Shown here one piece after another: positions 1 through 8,988 of a DNA stretch of 64,000 bases. Every line of letters begins with the position of its first letter. Position 1 is the first letter of the stretch. This stretch comes from Flavobacteriales bacterium (GTDB lineage Bacteria; Bacteroidota; Bacteroidia; Flavobacteriales; Flavobacteriaceae): the NCBI GenBank assembly GCA_027067965.1, contig JAMOUV010000032.1, positions 50,315 through 114,314 on the forward strand, in the 5' to 3' direction. A program made the position numbers and the translations under genes. The notes under the pieces were generated by a model that worked only from the letters and a program-made list of their open reading frames with translations, had not been told where the DNA came from and did not search any database.

Positions 1-120
1 GAAGGCACCAAGGACGAAATATTTTATTCGGATAATCCGGATTTGAACGATTTTGTCTTTTCGTCCGAATTATACCGGGAAATGAAAGAACTTTTCCTCA
101 AATACAAAGGGCGCGTATGA
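1..120 (+). CDS. C-terminal end of an upstream protein, possibly an ABC transporter ATPase
   Basis: Only the last 39 codons are present, ending in TGA at 118-120. The stop overlaps the rsgA start as ATGA, so the two are probably translationally coupled. The fragment contains an EGTKDEIF-like stretch followed by an acidic segment and a charged helix. The opening resembles the region after the last beta strand of ABC ATPases (G-T-x-x-E-I-F), and in related genomes an Mla-type lipid transporter ATPase is plausible here. With no nucleotide-binding motif inside the window this is only a guess. Confidence 0.4.
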   Translation, partial: EGTKDEIFYSDNPDLNDFVFSSELYREMKELFLKYKGRV

Positions 121-1064
121 CGGGATTGGTGGTCAAATCCACGGGAAGTTTCTACGATATTACGGGCGACGACGGACAACGTTACAAAGCGCGCATCCGT
201 GGTAAATTCCGCATAAAAGGATTGAAAACGACCAATCCGGTCGCCGTAGGCGACCGGGTGAAATTTATTCCCAAAGAAGACGGGACCGTCCTGATTACCG
301 ACATTCTGCCCCGCAAGAATTATCTCTTACGGCGGGCTACCAATTTGTCGAGAAAATATCATATTCTGGCGGCAAATATCGACCGGGTTTTCGTTTTATA
401 TACACCGGCTTATCCAGAAACTTTATTGCCCTTTATCGACCGGATTTTGGTAACCGCCGAAGCATACGATATAGAACCGGTATTGGTAATCAACAAAATC
501 GATTTGTTTCGCGACGACCGTGAAAATCTTGCCAAAATTCAACGGTTCAAAGAAATTTACGCGCCGGCCGGCTATCGCATCATCGAAACTTCCGCATTGG
601 ACGGCAGCGGCATCCGGGAACTCAAAGAATTGATGAAAAACAAAGTGTCGATGTTTACCGGAAATTCCGGAACCGGCAAATCCAGTTTAATAAATGCCGT
701 AGTGCCCGGATTGAATTTGAAAACCAAGCCCGTCTCGCAAGCCCATCGCCAAGGACAACATACCACCACCTTTGCCGAAATGCATGCCTTGCCTTTCGGC
801 GGCCATATTATCGACACGCCGGGTATCAGGGCTTTCGGAACGGTGGACATGCAAGCGAGGGAATTGGGTGATTATTTCCCCGAAATACGCCGCTACAAAA
901 ACGCTTGCAAATTCAACGATTGCTTGCATATCAACGAACCCGGATGTGCCGTATTGCCCCGGTTGGAAACGGGCGAAATCGCTCCGGAACGCTATTTGTC
1001 TTATTTGGACATCATGGATGAAATACAAAATAATGAAGGCCCTTACAGAAATAAAATTCGCTAA
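117..1064 (+). CDS. rsgA: Ribosome small subunit-dependent GTPase A
   Basis: RsgA is a circularly permuted GTPase that acts late in 30S subunit maturation. The 315-residue protein has an N-terminal OB-like domain (about residues 1-70). The G motifs come in permuted order: G4 NKID at 126-129, G1 GNSGTGKS at 182-189, and G3 DTPG at 233-236. A C-terminal zinc site follows with the pattern C-x4-C-x-H-x5-C (CKFNDCLHINEPGC). This order is diagnostic of the family, and the length is normal. The start overlaps the previous stop (ATGA). The gene leads a forward run with dtd and a MazG-like gene. I see nothing unusual in it. Confidence 0.97.
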   Translation: MTGLVVKSTGSFYDITGDDGQRYKARIRGKFRIKGLKTTNPVAVGDRVKFIPKEDGTVLITDILPRKNYLLRRATNLSRKYHILAANIDRVFVLYTPAYPETLLPFIDRILVTAEAYDIEPVLVINKIDLFRDDRENLAKIQRFKEIYAPAGYRIIETSALDGSGIRELKELMKNKVSMFTGNSGTGKSSLINAVVPGLNLKTKPVSQAHRQGQHTTTFAEMHALPFGGHIIDTPGIRAFGTVDMQARELGDYFPEIRRYKNACKFNDCLHINEPGCAVLPRLETGEIAPERYLSYLDIMDEIQNNEGPYRNKIR

Positions 1065-1070
1065 ATAAAT

Positions 1071-1523
1071 ATGAGAACTGTCATTCAAAGAGTGGACGAA
1101 GCATCGGTTGAAATCGACGGCCGGGTCAAATCGAAAATCGATCGCGGATTATTGATATTTTTAGGCATTGAAAATTCCGATAACAGGGAAGATATCGAAT
1201 GGTTGGTTCATAAGATAAAAAACCTGAGAATTTTTTCGGATGATGAAGGAAAAATGAATTTATCGGTAATGGATATCAACGGCGAAGTGTTGATTATCAG
1301 CCAGTTTACGCTTCATGCCAAAACCAAAAAAGGATTTCGCCCTTCCTTTATACGAGCGGCAAAACCGGATATTGCTATTCCGCTTTATGAACAATTTATT
1401 CGTAAATTTGAAGAAGAAATGCCCGGAAAAGTGCAAACCGGCGAGTTCGGCGCTATGATGCGCGTTGGCTTAATCAACAATGGACCCGTCACCATTATTA
1501 TAGACACCAAAAACAAAGAATAA
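1071..1523 (+). CDS. dtd: D-aminoacyl-tRNA deacylase
   Basis: This enzyme hydrolyses D-amino acids from mischarged tRNA and so protects translation from D-residues. The 150-residue protein has both family signatures: SQFTL at residues 77-81, which places the catalytic threonine, and a C-terminal NNGPVT at 136-141, corresponding to the cross-subunit G-cisP substrate-discriminating motif. The length is typical. The start lies 6 nt after rsgA. The stop overlaps the next start as TAATG, which suggests translational coupling with the MazG-like gene. Confidence 0.96.
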   Translation: MRTVIQRVDEASVEIDGRVKSKIDRGLLIFLGIENSDNREDIEWLVHKIKNLRIFSDDEGKMNLSVMDINGEVLIISQFTLHAKTKKGFRPSFIRAAKPDIAIPLYEQFIRKFEEEMPGKVQTGEFGAMMRVGLINNGPVTIIIDTKNKE

Positions 1524-1849
1524 TGAGTTGGAAAGACATACAAACCGAAGTGGACGATTGGATAAAAACCGTAGGCGTCAGGTATTTTAACGAATTGACC
1601 AATATGGCATTACTCACCGAAGAAGTGGGCGAAGTAGCCCGGATTATCGCCAGACGCTACGGCGAACAAAGCGAAAAAGAAAGCGATAAATCGAAAGATT
1701 TGGGCGAAGAATTGGCCGATGTGCTTTTTGTAACCATTTGCCTGGCCAATCAAACCGGCGTGGACTTGGATAAGGCCTGGCGCGCCCGGATGAAGAAAAA
1801 AACCGAACGCGATAAAATGCGTCATCGCAACAATGAAAAATTAAAGTAA
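1523..1849 (+). CDS. MazG-like nucleotide pyrophosphohydrolase
   Basis: This is a 108-residue all-alpha NTP pyrophosphohydrolase of the MazG/dUTPase superfamily. Such enzymes hydrolyse (d)NTPs, often aberrant ones, to NMP and pyrophosphate. The metal-binding helices are visible as EEVGEVA near residue 35 and, after an insertion of charged residues, GEELADVLF near residue 70 (the ExxE ... ExxD pattern). The start overlaps the dtd stop by one base. Pairing with dtd fits a quality-control or housecleaning role, but the exact substrate cannot be read from sequence. Confidence 0.88.
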   Translation: MSWKDIQTEVDDWIKTVGVRYFNELTNMALLTEEVGEVARIIARRYGEQSEKESDKSKDLGEELADVLFVTICLANQTGVDLDKAWRARMKKKTERDKMRHRNNEKLK

Positions 1850-1870
1850 GCGAAAATTTTATCCTTCATT

Positions 1871-1878
1871 TAAATTTG
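1871..1878 (+). promoter_or_regulatory. Possible -7 element (TAAATTTG) before holA
   Basis: The octamer matches the Bacteroidota -7 consensus TAnnTTTG and ends 6 nt before the holA ATG. If it is used, the transcript would be leaderless or nearly so. holA may instead be read from the upstream genes, so this assignment is weak. Confidence 0.3.
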
Positions 1879-1884
1879 TATTAG

Positions 1885-2904
1885 ATGGCCAAATCGAAAT
1901 CATACCGCGATATTATCCGGGATATCCGACAGGGAAAGTTGCATGCGGTTTATTTCCTCGCGGGAGAAGAAGATTTTTTTACCAAAAAAATCGAAAATGC
2001 ATTGCTCGAACACGTCGTAGCCGAAGAAGCCAAAGGTTTTGACCAAGCCGTTTATTATGCGCAGGATGTGTCGCTACAGGATTTATTGATGCGCGCGTCT
2101 CAATTTCCGATGATGGGCGAACGGCAATTATTAGTGGTGCGAAATGCCGAAAATTATTTCAAAAATGCCAAGGATTTGGAAGCAATTAAGCAATATGTAT
2201 CCCACCTCCCGTCTCAAACCGTGCTCTCGCTTCGCTATCACGGCAAGCCGGGAGCCAAAATCAAAAAAGCACTGAGCGGCGAAGGCGTGTTGTACTATGA
2301 ATCACCGCGAATTTATGACAACCAAATACCCGGTTTTATTGAAGATTTGTTGAAATATCACGGATTTTCAGCCGATACCAAAGCCGTCTATATGTTAAGC
2401 GAACATGTAGGTTCCGACTTGTCCCGCATGGAAAAGGAAATTGAAAAACTCTCGGTGGTATTGGAATCCGGCACAAAAATTACGCCCGACATTGTAGAAA
2501 AATATATCGGTATCAGTAAAGATTTCAATATTTTTGAGTTCAAAAGTGCCATTGCACAAGGAGATTTTGCACGCGCTTATAAAATTGCGCGGTTTTTCAG
2601 TCAAAATCCCAAGGAATATTCTCTGTATGCTATTGTGGCCGTGTTGTACGGCTTTTTCGCCCAATTATATAAATACTGGACCTTGCCCGACAAGCATGAC
2701 CGGAGCCGGGTGGCCTCGGCATTGAAAATAAATCCGTATTTTGTACCGGAATATCAAAAAGCCGCCCGTTATTATCCCATGAAAAAGATTTCCAAAGTGA
2801 TGCAAGTATTGCGGGACACGGATTTAAAAGTAAAAGGTTTGGGAGCCGGCCGGGCCGAGTATAAAGATCTGATCAATGAGATGATTTATAAAATAATGCA
2901 TTAA
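1885..2904 (+). CDS. holA: DNA polymerase III subunit delta
   Basis: The delta subunit of the clamp loader opens the beta sliding clamp. The 339-residue protein matches the HolA family in length and layout. The N-terminal AAA-like domain opens with a short stretch ending in VYFLAGEEDFF, where related ATPases have a P-loop that delta lacks. A central helical lid follows (VYMLSEHVGSDLSRMEKEIEKL, around residues 165-190), then an all-helical C-terminal domain. It lies 35 nt after the MazG-like gene and 7 nt before the next gene, so it is probably part of the same run. Confidence 0.93.
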   Translation: MAKSKSYRDIIRDIRQGKLHAVYFLAGEEDFFTKKIENALLEHVVAEEAKGFDQAVYYAQDVSLQDLLMRASQFPMMGERQLLVVRNAENYFKNAKDLEAIKQYVSHLPSQTVLSLRYHGKPGAKIKKALSGEGVLYYESPRIYDNQIPGFIEDLLKYHGFSADTKAVYMLSEHVGSDLSRMEKEIEKLSVVLESGTKITPDIVEKYIGISKDFNIFEFKSAIAQGDFARAYKIARFFSQNPKEYSLYAIVAVLYGFFAQLYKYWTLPDKHDRSRVASALKINPYFVPEYQKAARYYPMKKISKVMQVLRDTDLKVKGLGAGRAEYKDLINEMIYKIMH

Positions 2905-2911
2905 ATTCGAT

Positions 2912-3235
2912 ATGAGAAAACAACGTTACCGCGCATTTCGTGCCTACGAACCGGGAAAACTGCAAGGGTTTTTAGATAATCTCTTTCGCCGGACTCCTCG
3001 TGATCATTACATCGTCAAAGTGGTGTCGAAGGGAATCGGCAATGAAGAATTGTTTGATTTGTTGGAAAAATACCGCAGTAAAATCGATTGGTATCGCAAA
3101 GAAAAATCATTGGTTTTCGTATTGGATGATTATGACCCCGATGAAGTGCCCGAATGGATAATTGTGGCGCCCTCGGAATTGGAGGCATCGGATATTATTG
3201 ATTTTGAAGAAATAGAACGGGACTTGGGTTTTTAA
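2912..3235 (+). CDS. Conserved hypothetical protein, 107 aa
   Basis: I do not recognise a function. The protein starts very basic (RKQRYRAFRAYEPGKLQGF) and ends acidic (many D/E in the last 40 residues). It has no signal peptide, membrane segment or cysteine. It begins 7 nt after holA on the same strand. Its stop codon overlaps by 4 nt the stop of the convergent START-like gene, so the two genes meet tail to tail with no spacer. Codon use and base composition match the flanking housekeeping genes, so it is probably a real, cytoplasmic, lineage-specific protein. Confidence 0.75.
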   Translation: MRKQRYRAFRAYEPGKLQGFLDNLFRRTPRDHYIVKVVSKGIGNEELFDLLEKYRSKIDWYRKEKSLVFVLDDYDPDEVPEWIIVAPSELEASDIIDFEEIERDLGF

Positions 3236-3624
3236 TGTACGCCCAAAATATGCTTGAGATCTTCGATTTGATTTTCCCACAATAGCAGGACTTCTTCCTC
3301 GTCATCTTCGGAAAAATCGGTGATAATGAGCGACACATCCTTGGTCAGTTCATCCACATTGATACGGAAGTCGGTATAATAGTCCGTTTCGTTACCGTCT
3401 TCGTCCAACCATTGAAAGCGTACGCGTTCGTTTCTTTTGTTTTTGGTTTTTTTGGCTCTTTCTTTCTGATCGCCCCAGATAAATATATATTGCCCCGCCT
3501 TGTAAACGACATCGTCGGCAAACCATTGAGATAAAGCGGAAGCCGAGGTAAGATATTGATAGATCATCGACGGAGAAGCATTGACGATGAATTCGAATTC
3601 GTATTTATTTTTTTTGTCCATCAC
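3232..3624 (-). CDS. START-like (SRPBCC fold) protein
   Basis: This 130-residue protein has the look of a Bhv1/AHSA1-type helix-grip protein. The N-terminal FEFIVNASPSMIYQYLTSASALSQWFADDV corresponds to the first strand and the helix with the conserved W-F. A beta-rich middle and a long C-terminal helix (LWENQIEDLKHILG) follow. A compact START-like family of this size is common in Bacteroidota and has no established substrate. Such folds bind hydrophobic ligands or act as co-chaperones. Acidic residues dominate the last third. It is convergent with, and overlaps, the preceding 107-residue gene. Confidence 0.85.
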   Translation of the reverse strand: MMDKKNKYEFEFIVNASPSMIYQYLTSASALSQWFADDVVYKAGQYIFIWGDQKERAKKTKNKRNERVRFQWLDEDGNETDYYTDFRINVDELTKDVSLIITDFSEDDEEEVLLLWENQIEDLKHILGVH

Positions 3625-3693
3625 GGGAAATTTATCCGGTTTTTATTTTTGCGCAAAATAACAAAATTTCTTTAGCACAAGATAATATAAAAA

Positions 3694-4314
3694 TTACAAA
3701 ATATCCAAACTTCCTTTTCCTTCTCTAATTACTTCGGGTTCGTCACCGGTCAAATCGATTACCGTGGAAGGATTTTTTTCCAAAATTCCGCCGTCGATGA
3801 CCGCATCCACCCGGTTGCGCCATTTTTCATATATCAATTCCGGATCGGTGGTATATTCAATAATTTCGTCGTCGTCCTTAATGGAAATATTGACAATAGG
3901 TTCGCCCAATTCGCGTAAAATCTCAAGCAAAATAGGATTGTCGGGAATCCGGAAGCCGATGGTTTTTCGTTTATTCATAATTTTGGGCAACCGGTGAATG
4001 GCGGGTAAAATGAAGACATAAGGACCCGGCGTGCCTTTTTTTAAAATTTTGAAGGTAGGCGTGTCGATTTGCTTGATATAATCGGACATTTGGCTTAAAC
4101 TATGAAACAGCAGCGTAAATTTGGCCGTTTCGGGTTTGACGCCCTTGATTTTGGCCAATTTTTCCACTGCACGGGGCTTTTTTACCGATGCACCTAGACC
4201 GTACACGGTGTCAGTGGGGTAAATAACCAATCCGCCGTTGCGCAATATGTCAACCGCTTCGCTTATTTTGACCGGATTGGGATTGTCCGGATAAATTTTG
4301 ATATACTTGGCCAT
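3694..4314 (-). CDS. L-threonylcarbamoyladenylate synthase (Sua5/YciO/YrdC family)
   Basis: The enzyme makes threonylcarbamoyl-AMP from threonine, bicarbonate and ATP, the first step of t6A37 tRNA modification. The 206-residue protein has the YrdC core: PTDTVYGL at residues 33-40, then a K-rich helix, VFILPA, and an FRIPD stretch. It lacks the extra C-terminal Sua5 domain, so it is the short YrdC/YciO form. YciO-like paralogues cannot be excluded from sequence alone. It is divergent from dndC, with 268 nt between the two starts. It marks the last ordinary gene before the AT-rich island. Confidence 0.9.
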   Translation of the reverse strand: MAKYIKIYPDNPNPVKISEAVDILRNGGLVIYPTDTVYGLGASVKKPRAVEKLAKIKGVKPETAKFTLLFHSLSQMSDYIKQIDTPTFKILKKGTPGPYVFILPAIHRLPKIMNKRKTIGFRIPDNPILLEILRELGEPIVNISIKDDDEIIEYTTDPELIYEKWRNRVDAVIDGGILEKNPSTVIDLTGDEPEVIREGKGSLDIL

Positions 4315-4548
4315 GGTTTTTGTGTTTGTGTATAAAGTTATGAAAAAAGTCGGGATTTTTTTACTATTGAAAAATTTAAATTCATAGAGAGAAAATTTTA
4401 ATTTTTTATTAAATTTGAAGAATGAAAGGTAAGTGGAGAAGAATCAGTCATAAGTTATAACGGAAAATGTTAAGCTTCATGTGAGAAATACAAAATGGAA
4501 CAAGTCGACTGAAACAAAAATTACACAAAATACCAACGCATAATTTTT

Positions 4549-4556
4549 TATATTTG
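4549..4556 (+). promoter_or_regulatory. -7 promoter element (TATATTTG) of the dnd operon
   Basis: The octamer matches TAnnTTTG exactly and lies 26 nt before the dndC ATG, the normal distance for this phylum. No convincing -33 TTTG is seen upstream. All eight genes from 4583 to 14084 run in one direction with overlaps or short gaps, so this could drive the whole operon. No obvious operator palindrome was found, and no dndB repressor gene is present. Confidence 0.6.
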
Positions 4557-4582
4557 TATGCTTAATTATATAATATAGAAAA

Positions 4583-5938
4583 ATGAGAAATAAAAAAATC
4601 GAAAATATAATATACGAATTAGTAGACCAATATACTTATGATGATTCCAGTAATAGACCATGGATTATTGGCTTTAGTGGAGGAAAAGATTCAACTGTCC
4701 TACTCACTTTGGTTTGGCGAGCATTAGAAAAGATCAAACAAGAATTACAGTTTGAATTAAAAAGACAAGTTTATGTTGTTTGTAATGATACTATGGTTGA
4801 AAATCCAATTATTTCAGAATATGTCGATGATGTTTTAGAAAAAATAGAAAATGCAGCAAGAAGTCAAAACTTACCTATTGTTGTAAAAAAAACCATTCCT
4901 AAAATTGAAGAAACATTTTGGGTGAATGTTATAGGAAAAGGATATCCTGTGCCTAATAATTCATTTCGTTGGTGCACCGATAAGTTAAAAATTAGACCAA
5001 CATCAGCATTTTTAACTGAACAAATTGATGAGAAAGGTGAAGCAATTATTTTAATAGGTGCAAGAAGTAGTGAAAGTGCCACGAGAGCCAAGTCTATAAA
5101 AAAACATGAAATAAAAGGGAGAAGATTAACAAAACATCCTAATCATCATAATACAATGGTATATTCCCCCATAAAGGAACTAACTTTAGAAGAAATATGG
5201 TATATTATTAATGCTCTACCTTCGCCTTGGGGATATGATAATTCTAAACTATTTAGTATTTATGCTAATGCAAGTGCTGATGATTATGAGTGTCCTACAG
5301 TTGTTACAAATAAAAATCATACATCTTGTGGACAAAGTAGATTTGGTTGTTGGACATGCACAGTAGTAAAAGAAGACAAATCTATGTCAGCCTTAATTAA
5401 AAATGGAGAAAAATGGCTTACACCTCTATTAAAATATAGAGACCGATTGGTTGAAGAAAGAAATATTTCTAAAAACAGAATGGTAACACGTAGAAATGGA
5501 CAAATGGCAGTTACTGAAGATGGCCACAATCAAGGAAGTTATACAGCTGAATATCGAGCTAGAAAATTAAAAGAATTATTAGAAATTCAAAAAGAAATTC
5601 AAAAAACGAATCCATTAATTGAATTGATAACTAATCAAGAGTTAATAGCCATACAAGTTTATTGGTATAGAGATGGCATATTTGATTATAAGGTTGGTGA
5701 GATTTATTCAAAAATTTATGGACGAAAAATAGATACTGAAAATTCAAATCTTGAAACAACTATTGAAAAACAATTGTTAAAAAGTATTTGTCAAGAAAAC
5801 CCGGATGATTATGAATTGATTAATAATCTATTAACTTTACAACATAGTAAAACTCTTTTGCTTTCAAATTACGGTTTGCAAAATGATATAGAAAGAAGAA
5901 TTGAAAAATATGTCAAAACAATAGGCAATGAGGATTAA
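4583..5938 (+). CDS. dndC: DNA phosphorothioation protein DndC (PAPS reductase-like)
   Basis: DndC activates the DNA backbone with ATP and passes sulphur during phosphorothioate modification. The 451-residue protein has the PP-loop SGGKDST at residues 32-38 and the RWCTDKLK motif with C131 that is typical of PAPS-reductase-like enzymes. A four-cysteine set at C237, C249, C256 and C259 fits the 4Fe-4S cluster known for DndC. The C-terminal part is helical and specific to the family. The stop overlaps the dndD start by 11 nt. Base composition is very AT-rich compared with the gene upstream. No cysteine desulphurase (DndA) is encoded nearby, so a housekeeping IscS/SufS probably supplies sulphur (inference). 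Confidence 0.95.
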   Translation: MRNKKIENIIYELVDQYTYDDSSNRPWIIGFSGGKDSTVLLTLVWRALEKIKQELQFELKRQVYVVCNDTMVENPIISEYVDDVLEKIENAARSQNLPIVVKKTIPKIEETFWVNVIGKGYPVPNNSFRWCTDKLKIRPTSAFLTEQIDEKGEAIILIGARSSESATRAKSIKKHEIKGRRLTKHPNHHNTMVYSPIKELTLEEIWYIINALPSPWGYDNSKLFSIYANASADDYECPTVVTNKNHTSCGQSRFGCWTCTVVKEDKSMSALIKNGEKWLTPLLKYRDRLVEERNISKNRMVTRRNGQMAVTEDGHNQGSYTAEYRARKLKELLEIQKEIQKTNPLIELITNQELIAIQVYWYRDGIFDYKVGEIYSKIYGRKIDTENSNLETTIEKQLLKSICQENPDDYELINNLLTLQHSKTLLLSNYGLQNDIERRIEKYVKTIGNED

Positions 5939-8015
5939 TAAGGTTATATTAAATAATTTTAGAATATATAAAGGGAAAAATGAAATTCATTTTTCTAACC
6001 ATGATGAATCTAAAAACATTTCTATCATTGCAGGACAAAATGGGTTTGGAAAAACGACATTTCTTTCAGCATTAGTTTGGGGATTCTATGGAAGATTAAT
6101 TTCTGATGTAGATGAAAAATATAAAAAAGAGATTTATGAATCAGGAGGATATAAAAAGTATGCAAAAACAATTTTAAATAAAGATATTTACAATAATGAA
6201 AAGGAAACAAAAATATTTAGTGTTGAAATAGAACTTTCTGATGTATATATTCCTTCTGTTCCTTGCAAAAATATTGTAATAAAAAGAGAATTTGATGTAA
6301 ATACTGAAAAAGAATTTGTAAAAATATTAATTGATGGGTTTGAAAATGAATTAACAAAAGAGGTTGGAGCAGATTTATTTATTAATGATTTTATTTTACC
6401 ACGAGAGATTGCTAAATTCTTTCTTTTTGATGCTGAAAAAATAGTTTCTTTAGCAGAAATAAAAACTATACACGAAAAAAGAAAATTAAGTAAAGCATAT
6501 TCTGAAGTTTTAGGAATAAACAAATATGAAAAGCTGAAGAAAAACCTAGAAAGTCTTCAAATAAAATTTAGGAAAAAATCCGCAAGTAAAAAAGATAGAA
6601 ATAAGTTAGAAAAATTACAATTAGAAGCTGAGGATACTAGAAAATTAATCGAAATTAATGAATCAAGAATTAAATCTAATCAAGATGAAATTGAACGATT
6701 GAAAGATTTATCGGAAGAATATCAAGAAAAATTGATAAGAGAAGGAAATACAATGACAGTCGAAGATTTAATAAGGCACAAAAAATTACGTGACACATTA
6801 AAAGCTCAAAGTGTTGAAATTAAAGCTAAATTAAAAGAGTTATTAGAATTAGCACCATTTGCAATAGCAGGAAGTAAAACTAGATTATTATACAATCAGA
6901 TATACGCTGAATTTCAACAAAAACAAAAACAAATTGATATAAATTTTATTAAAACTAAAATAGAAACTATTAAAGAAAAAATTAATAATCAATTTGAAAC
7001 CAAAACAATTCCTAACGACATAAAAAATGAAGTGATTAAGATAATATCTGAAACTATTTTAGAAGATATTGGTCAACAAAAAGTTACAGTAGAAAAAATT
7101 TTGCTTGACTTAAACGCAGAACAGTCTAATGAATTTTTTGCAATTTATGATAACTTAAAAAATTCATTTAATGTTTTATTTAAACAGATTGTAAAAGAAG
7201 AAAGAAACAATAGAATATTTTTAGCTAAAACTTTAAAAAAGATTTCAAATGCTGAGTCAAAAGAAGCCGATGTTTTAACTAAAAAATATAAAACAGAAAA
7301 AGCAATTATAGATAAGAAAATAAAAGAATTAACTATAGAACAAAATAAATTATATGAAGAAATTGGAGCTTTACAACAAAAACTTACTACAAAATCAAAA
7401 CTTATTTCAGAATTAGCAAAAAGGGTAAAACTTGATGATTTAGATGATAAAAAAGACAAAGTTACCAGCAGACTTATAAAAGAGCTTAATGATTTTATAA
7501 TAAGATATAAATCTGAAAAGAAATTTTCTTTACAACAAAGAATTAAACAAGAACTTGTAAAATTAATGCACAAAAAAGACTTTATATCTGAAGTTGATGT
7601 CGTAATAAGCAATGACATTATTGACATTAATCTTATTGATAGAAATGGGAATATCATTGATAAAGAAACTTTATCCAAAGGAGAACAACAATTATTTGCA
7701 ACAGCACTTCTTAAGTCATTAGTTGATGAGTCGGGAATTCAATTCCCTGTTTTTATTGACAGCCCCTTACAGAAATTTGATAAAAAACATTCTCAAAATA
7801 TAATAACAGAATTTTATCCATCAATTTCAAAACAAGTAATATTATTTCCTTTACTTGAAAAGGAATTGACAAAGAAAGAATACGATTTGTTATTGCCTTA
7901 TGTTTCTCAAACTTTTATTATTGAGAACAATGATGATAGCTCTAAAATAACAGAATGTAAGCCAAATGAATTATTTAATTTAATTGAAAATAAAAACAAT
8001 GTTTACACACATTAA
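5928..8015 (+). CDS. dndD: DNA phosphorothioation protein DndD (SMC-like ATPase)
   Basis: DndD is the SMC/RecF-like ATPase of the modification complex and is thought to open or nick DNA for sulphur insertion. The 695-residue protein shows Walker A GQNGFGKT at 36-43 and long charged coiled-coil arms from about 190 to 520. The C-terminal ATPase half has the ABC signature LSKGEQQ and Walker B region PVFIDSPL. There is no CxxC zinc hook, unlike the second SMC protein of this operon. It overlaps dndC by 11 nt and dndE by 17 nt (using the ATG at 7999), so the three subunits look translationally coupled. Confidence 0.95.
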   Translation: MRINKVILNNFRIYKGKNEIHFSNHDESKNISIIAGQNGFGKTTFLSALVWGFYGRLISDVDEKYKKEIYESGGYKKYAKTILNKDIYNNEKETKIFSVEIELSDVYIPSVPCKNIVIKREFDVNTEKEFVKILIDGFENELTKEVGADLFINDFILPREIAKFFLFDAEKIVSLAEIKTIHEKRKLSKAYSEVLGINKYEKLKKNLESLQIKFRKKSASKKDRNKLEKLQLEAEDTRKLIEINESRIKSNQDEIERLKDLSEEYQEKLIREGNTMTVEDLIRHKKLRDTLKAQSVEIKAKLKELLELAPFAIAGSKTRLLYNQIYAEFQQKQKQIDINFIKTKIETIKEKINNQFETKTIPNDIKNEVIKIISETILEDIGQQKVTVEKILLDLNAEQSNEFFAIYDNLKNSFNVLFKQIVKEERNNRIFLAKTLKKISNAESKEADVLTKKYKTEKAIIDKKIKELTIEQNKLYEEIGALQQKLTTKSKLISELAKRVKLDDLDDKKDKVTSRLIKELNDFIIRYKSEKKFSLQQRIKQELVKLMHKKDFISEVDVVISNDIIDINLIDRNGNIIDKETLSKGEQQLFATALLKSLVDESGIQFPVFIDSPLQKFDKKHSQNIITEFYPSISKQVILFPLLEKELTKKEYDLLLPYVSQTFIIENNDDSSKITECKPNELFNLIENKNNVYTH

Positions 8016-8391
8016 AACATCTAAAGCCAATCGAGAATTAGTTTCAAAATTAACCAGAAAGTTAAATTTAGGAACTGAAAATCATATTGCTAGAATTGCT
8101 TTAACCTATTCTTTGTCAAAAGATAGAAAAATGGATTTGTCGAATATTAAAGATTCAGGAGGTAAAGAATACAGTAAAAATGTTCTTTTTGGGAATTATA
8201 TGCCTTTTTATATTTCTCTAATTTGTGTTCATTATAATTTATATAAAACTGACAAGGATATCCCCAAATATATTAAAATGCACATTGATGATGGTCTAGA
8301 ATTAATAAATAAAGAATTAAATGAAAACCCAAATTTGGATGGGTTTGAATATATAATAGATAAAATTGAAAAAGGATTATCAAAGATTTAA
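7999..8391 (+). CDS. dndE: DNA phosphorothioation protein DndE
   Basis: DndE is a small protein that binds nicked DNA and is required for phosphorothioation. I chose the ATG at 7999 (130 residues). A TTG at 7984 would add only MKIKT and is less likely. Family features are visible: the N-terminal I-K-x-S-K-x-N-R-E-L start, the ENHIARIALTYSLS helix, a GGKEY stretch that starts the conserved middle, and the GNYMPFYISLICVHY segment. The gene starts inside the end of dndD in another frame, which indicates coupling. Confidence 0.93.
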   Translation: MFTHIKTSKANRELVSKLTRKLNLGTENHIARIALTYSLSKDRKMDLSNIKDSGGKEYSKNVLFGNYMPFYISLICVHYNLYKTDKDIPKYIKMHIDDGLELINKELNENPNLDGFEYIIDKIEKGLSKI

Positions 8392-8396
8392 ATATT

Positions 8397-8987
8397 ATGG
8401 AAAAAGCTTTACAAAATTTTGGTTTACGGGAAGTACTAGAAATATTATTCCCAGGCATATATGTAACATCTTTTATATATTTGTGTGTAAATGAATTAAC
8501 AACTATAAATATTACAAACAATAGCTTTATAAACGGTGTTATTTTTTCATTATTTTCAATACTAATAGGGCTAATTTTTTATTGGATTAATCTACCTAAA
8601 AAAATACCATTCTTTAAAAATAATTTACCTACGGAAAAATTAATAAAGAATCACACAAACATTACCAAAACAAAACTTATTAATGCTTTTTTTAAATACT
8701 ATGATAATGCTATTTCAGAAAAGCAAAAAACAAAAACAGATACTTATACTGCTTTATATCACTTCACTATAAATATTGCTTTGGGGTCTGTTATCCTATT
8801 AATTGTTTATTGTTGCTTCTGTAAGAATTATTATAATCATATTACAATCATATTAATTATATTAATTTTATCAATAATAAATGCGTTGGGATTATTTTAT
8901 GGTGAAAAAAAAATAAAATATATGTTTGATAGGCAATATAATAGTTTCATTAATTCTGATAATTATAAAACTCTTATCCAAGAATAA
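8397..8987 (+). CDS. Membrane protein of unknown function inside the dnd operon
   Basis: I do not recognise this 196-residue protein. After an N-terminal stretch without a cleavable signal (FGLREVLEILFPGIYV) it has about four hydrophobic segments, near residues 15-32, 42-62, 120-142 and 148-168. A basic cytoplasmic-looking loop lies between pairs two and three, and the tail is charged. It begins 5 nt after dndE and ends 1 nt before the helicase start, so it is an integral member of the operon. It has the same AT-rich composition. A membrane component is not part of the classical Dnd modification or restriction sets. It may be an effector or anchor (inference only). Confidence 0.7.
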   Translation: MEKALQNFGLREVLEILFPGIYVTSFIYLCVNELTTINITNNSFINGVIFSLFSILIGLIFYWINLPKKIPFFKNNLPTEKLIKNHTNITKTKLINAFFKYYDNAISEKQKTKTDTYTALYHFTINIALGSVILLIVYCCFCKNYYNHITIILIILILSIINALGLFYGEKKIKYMFDRQYNSFINSDNYKTLIQE

Positions 8988-8988
8988 T

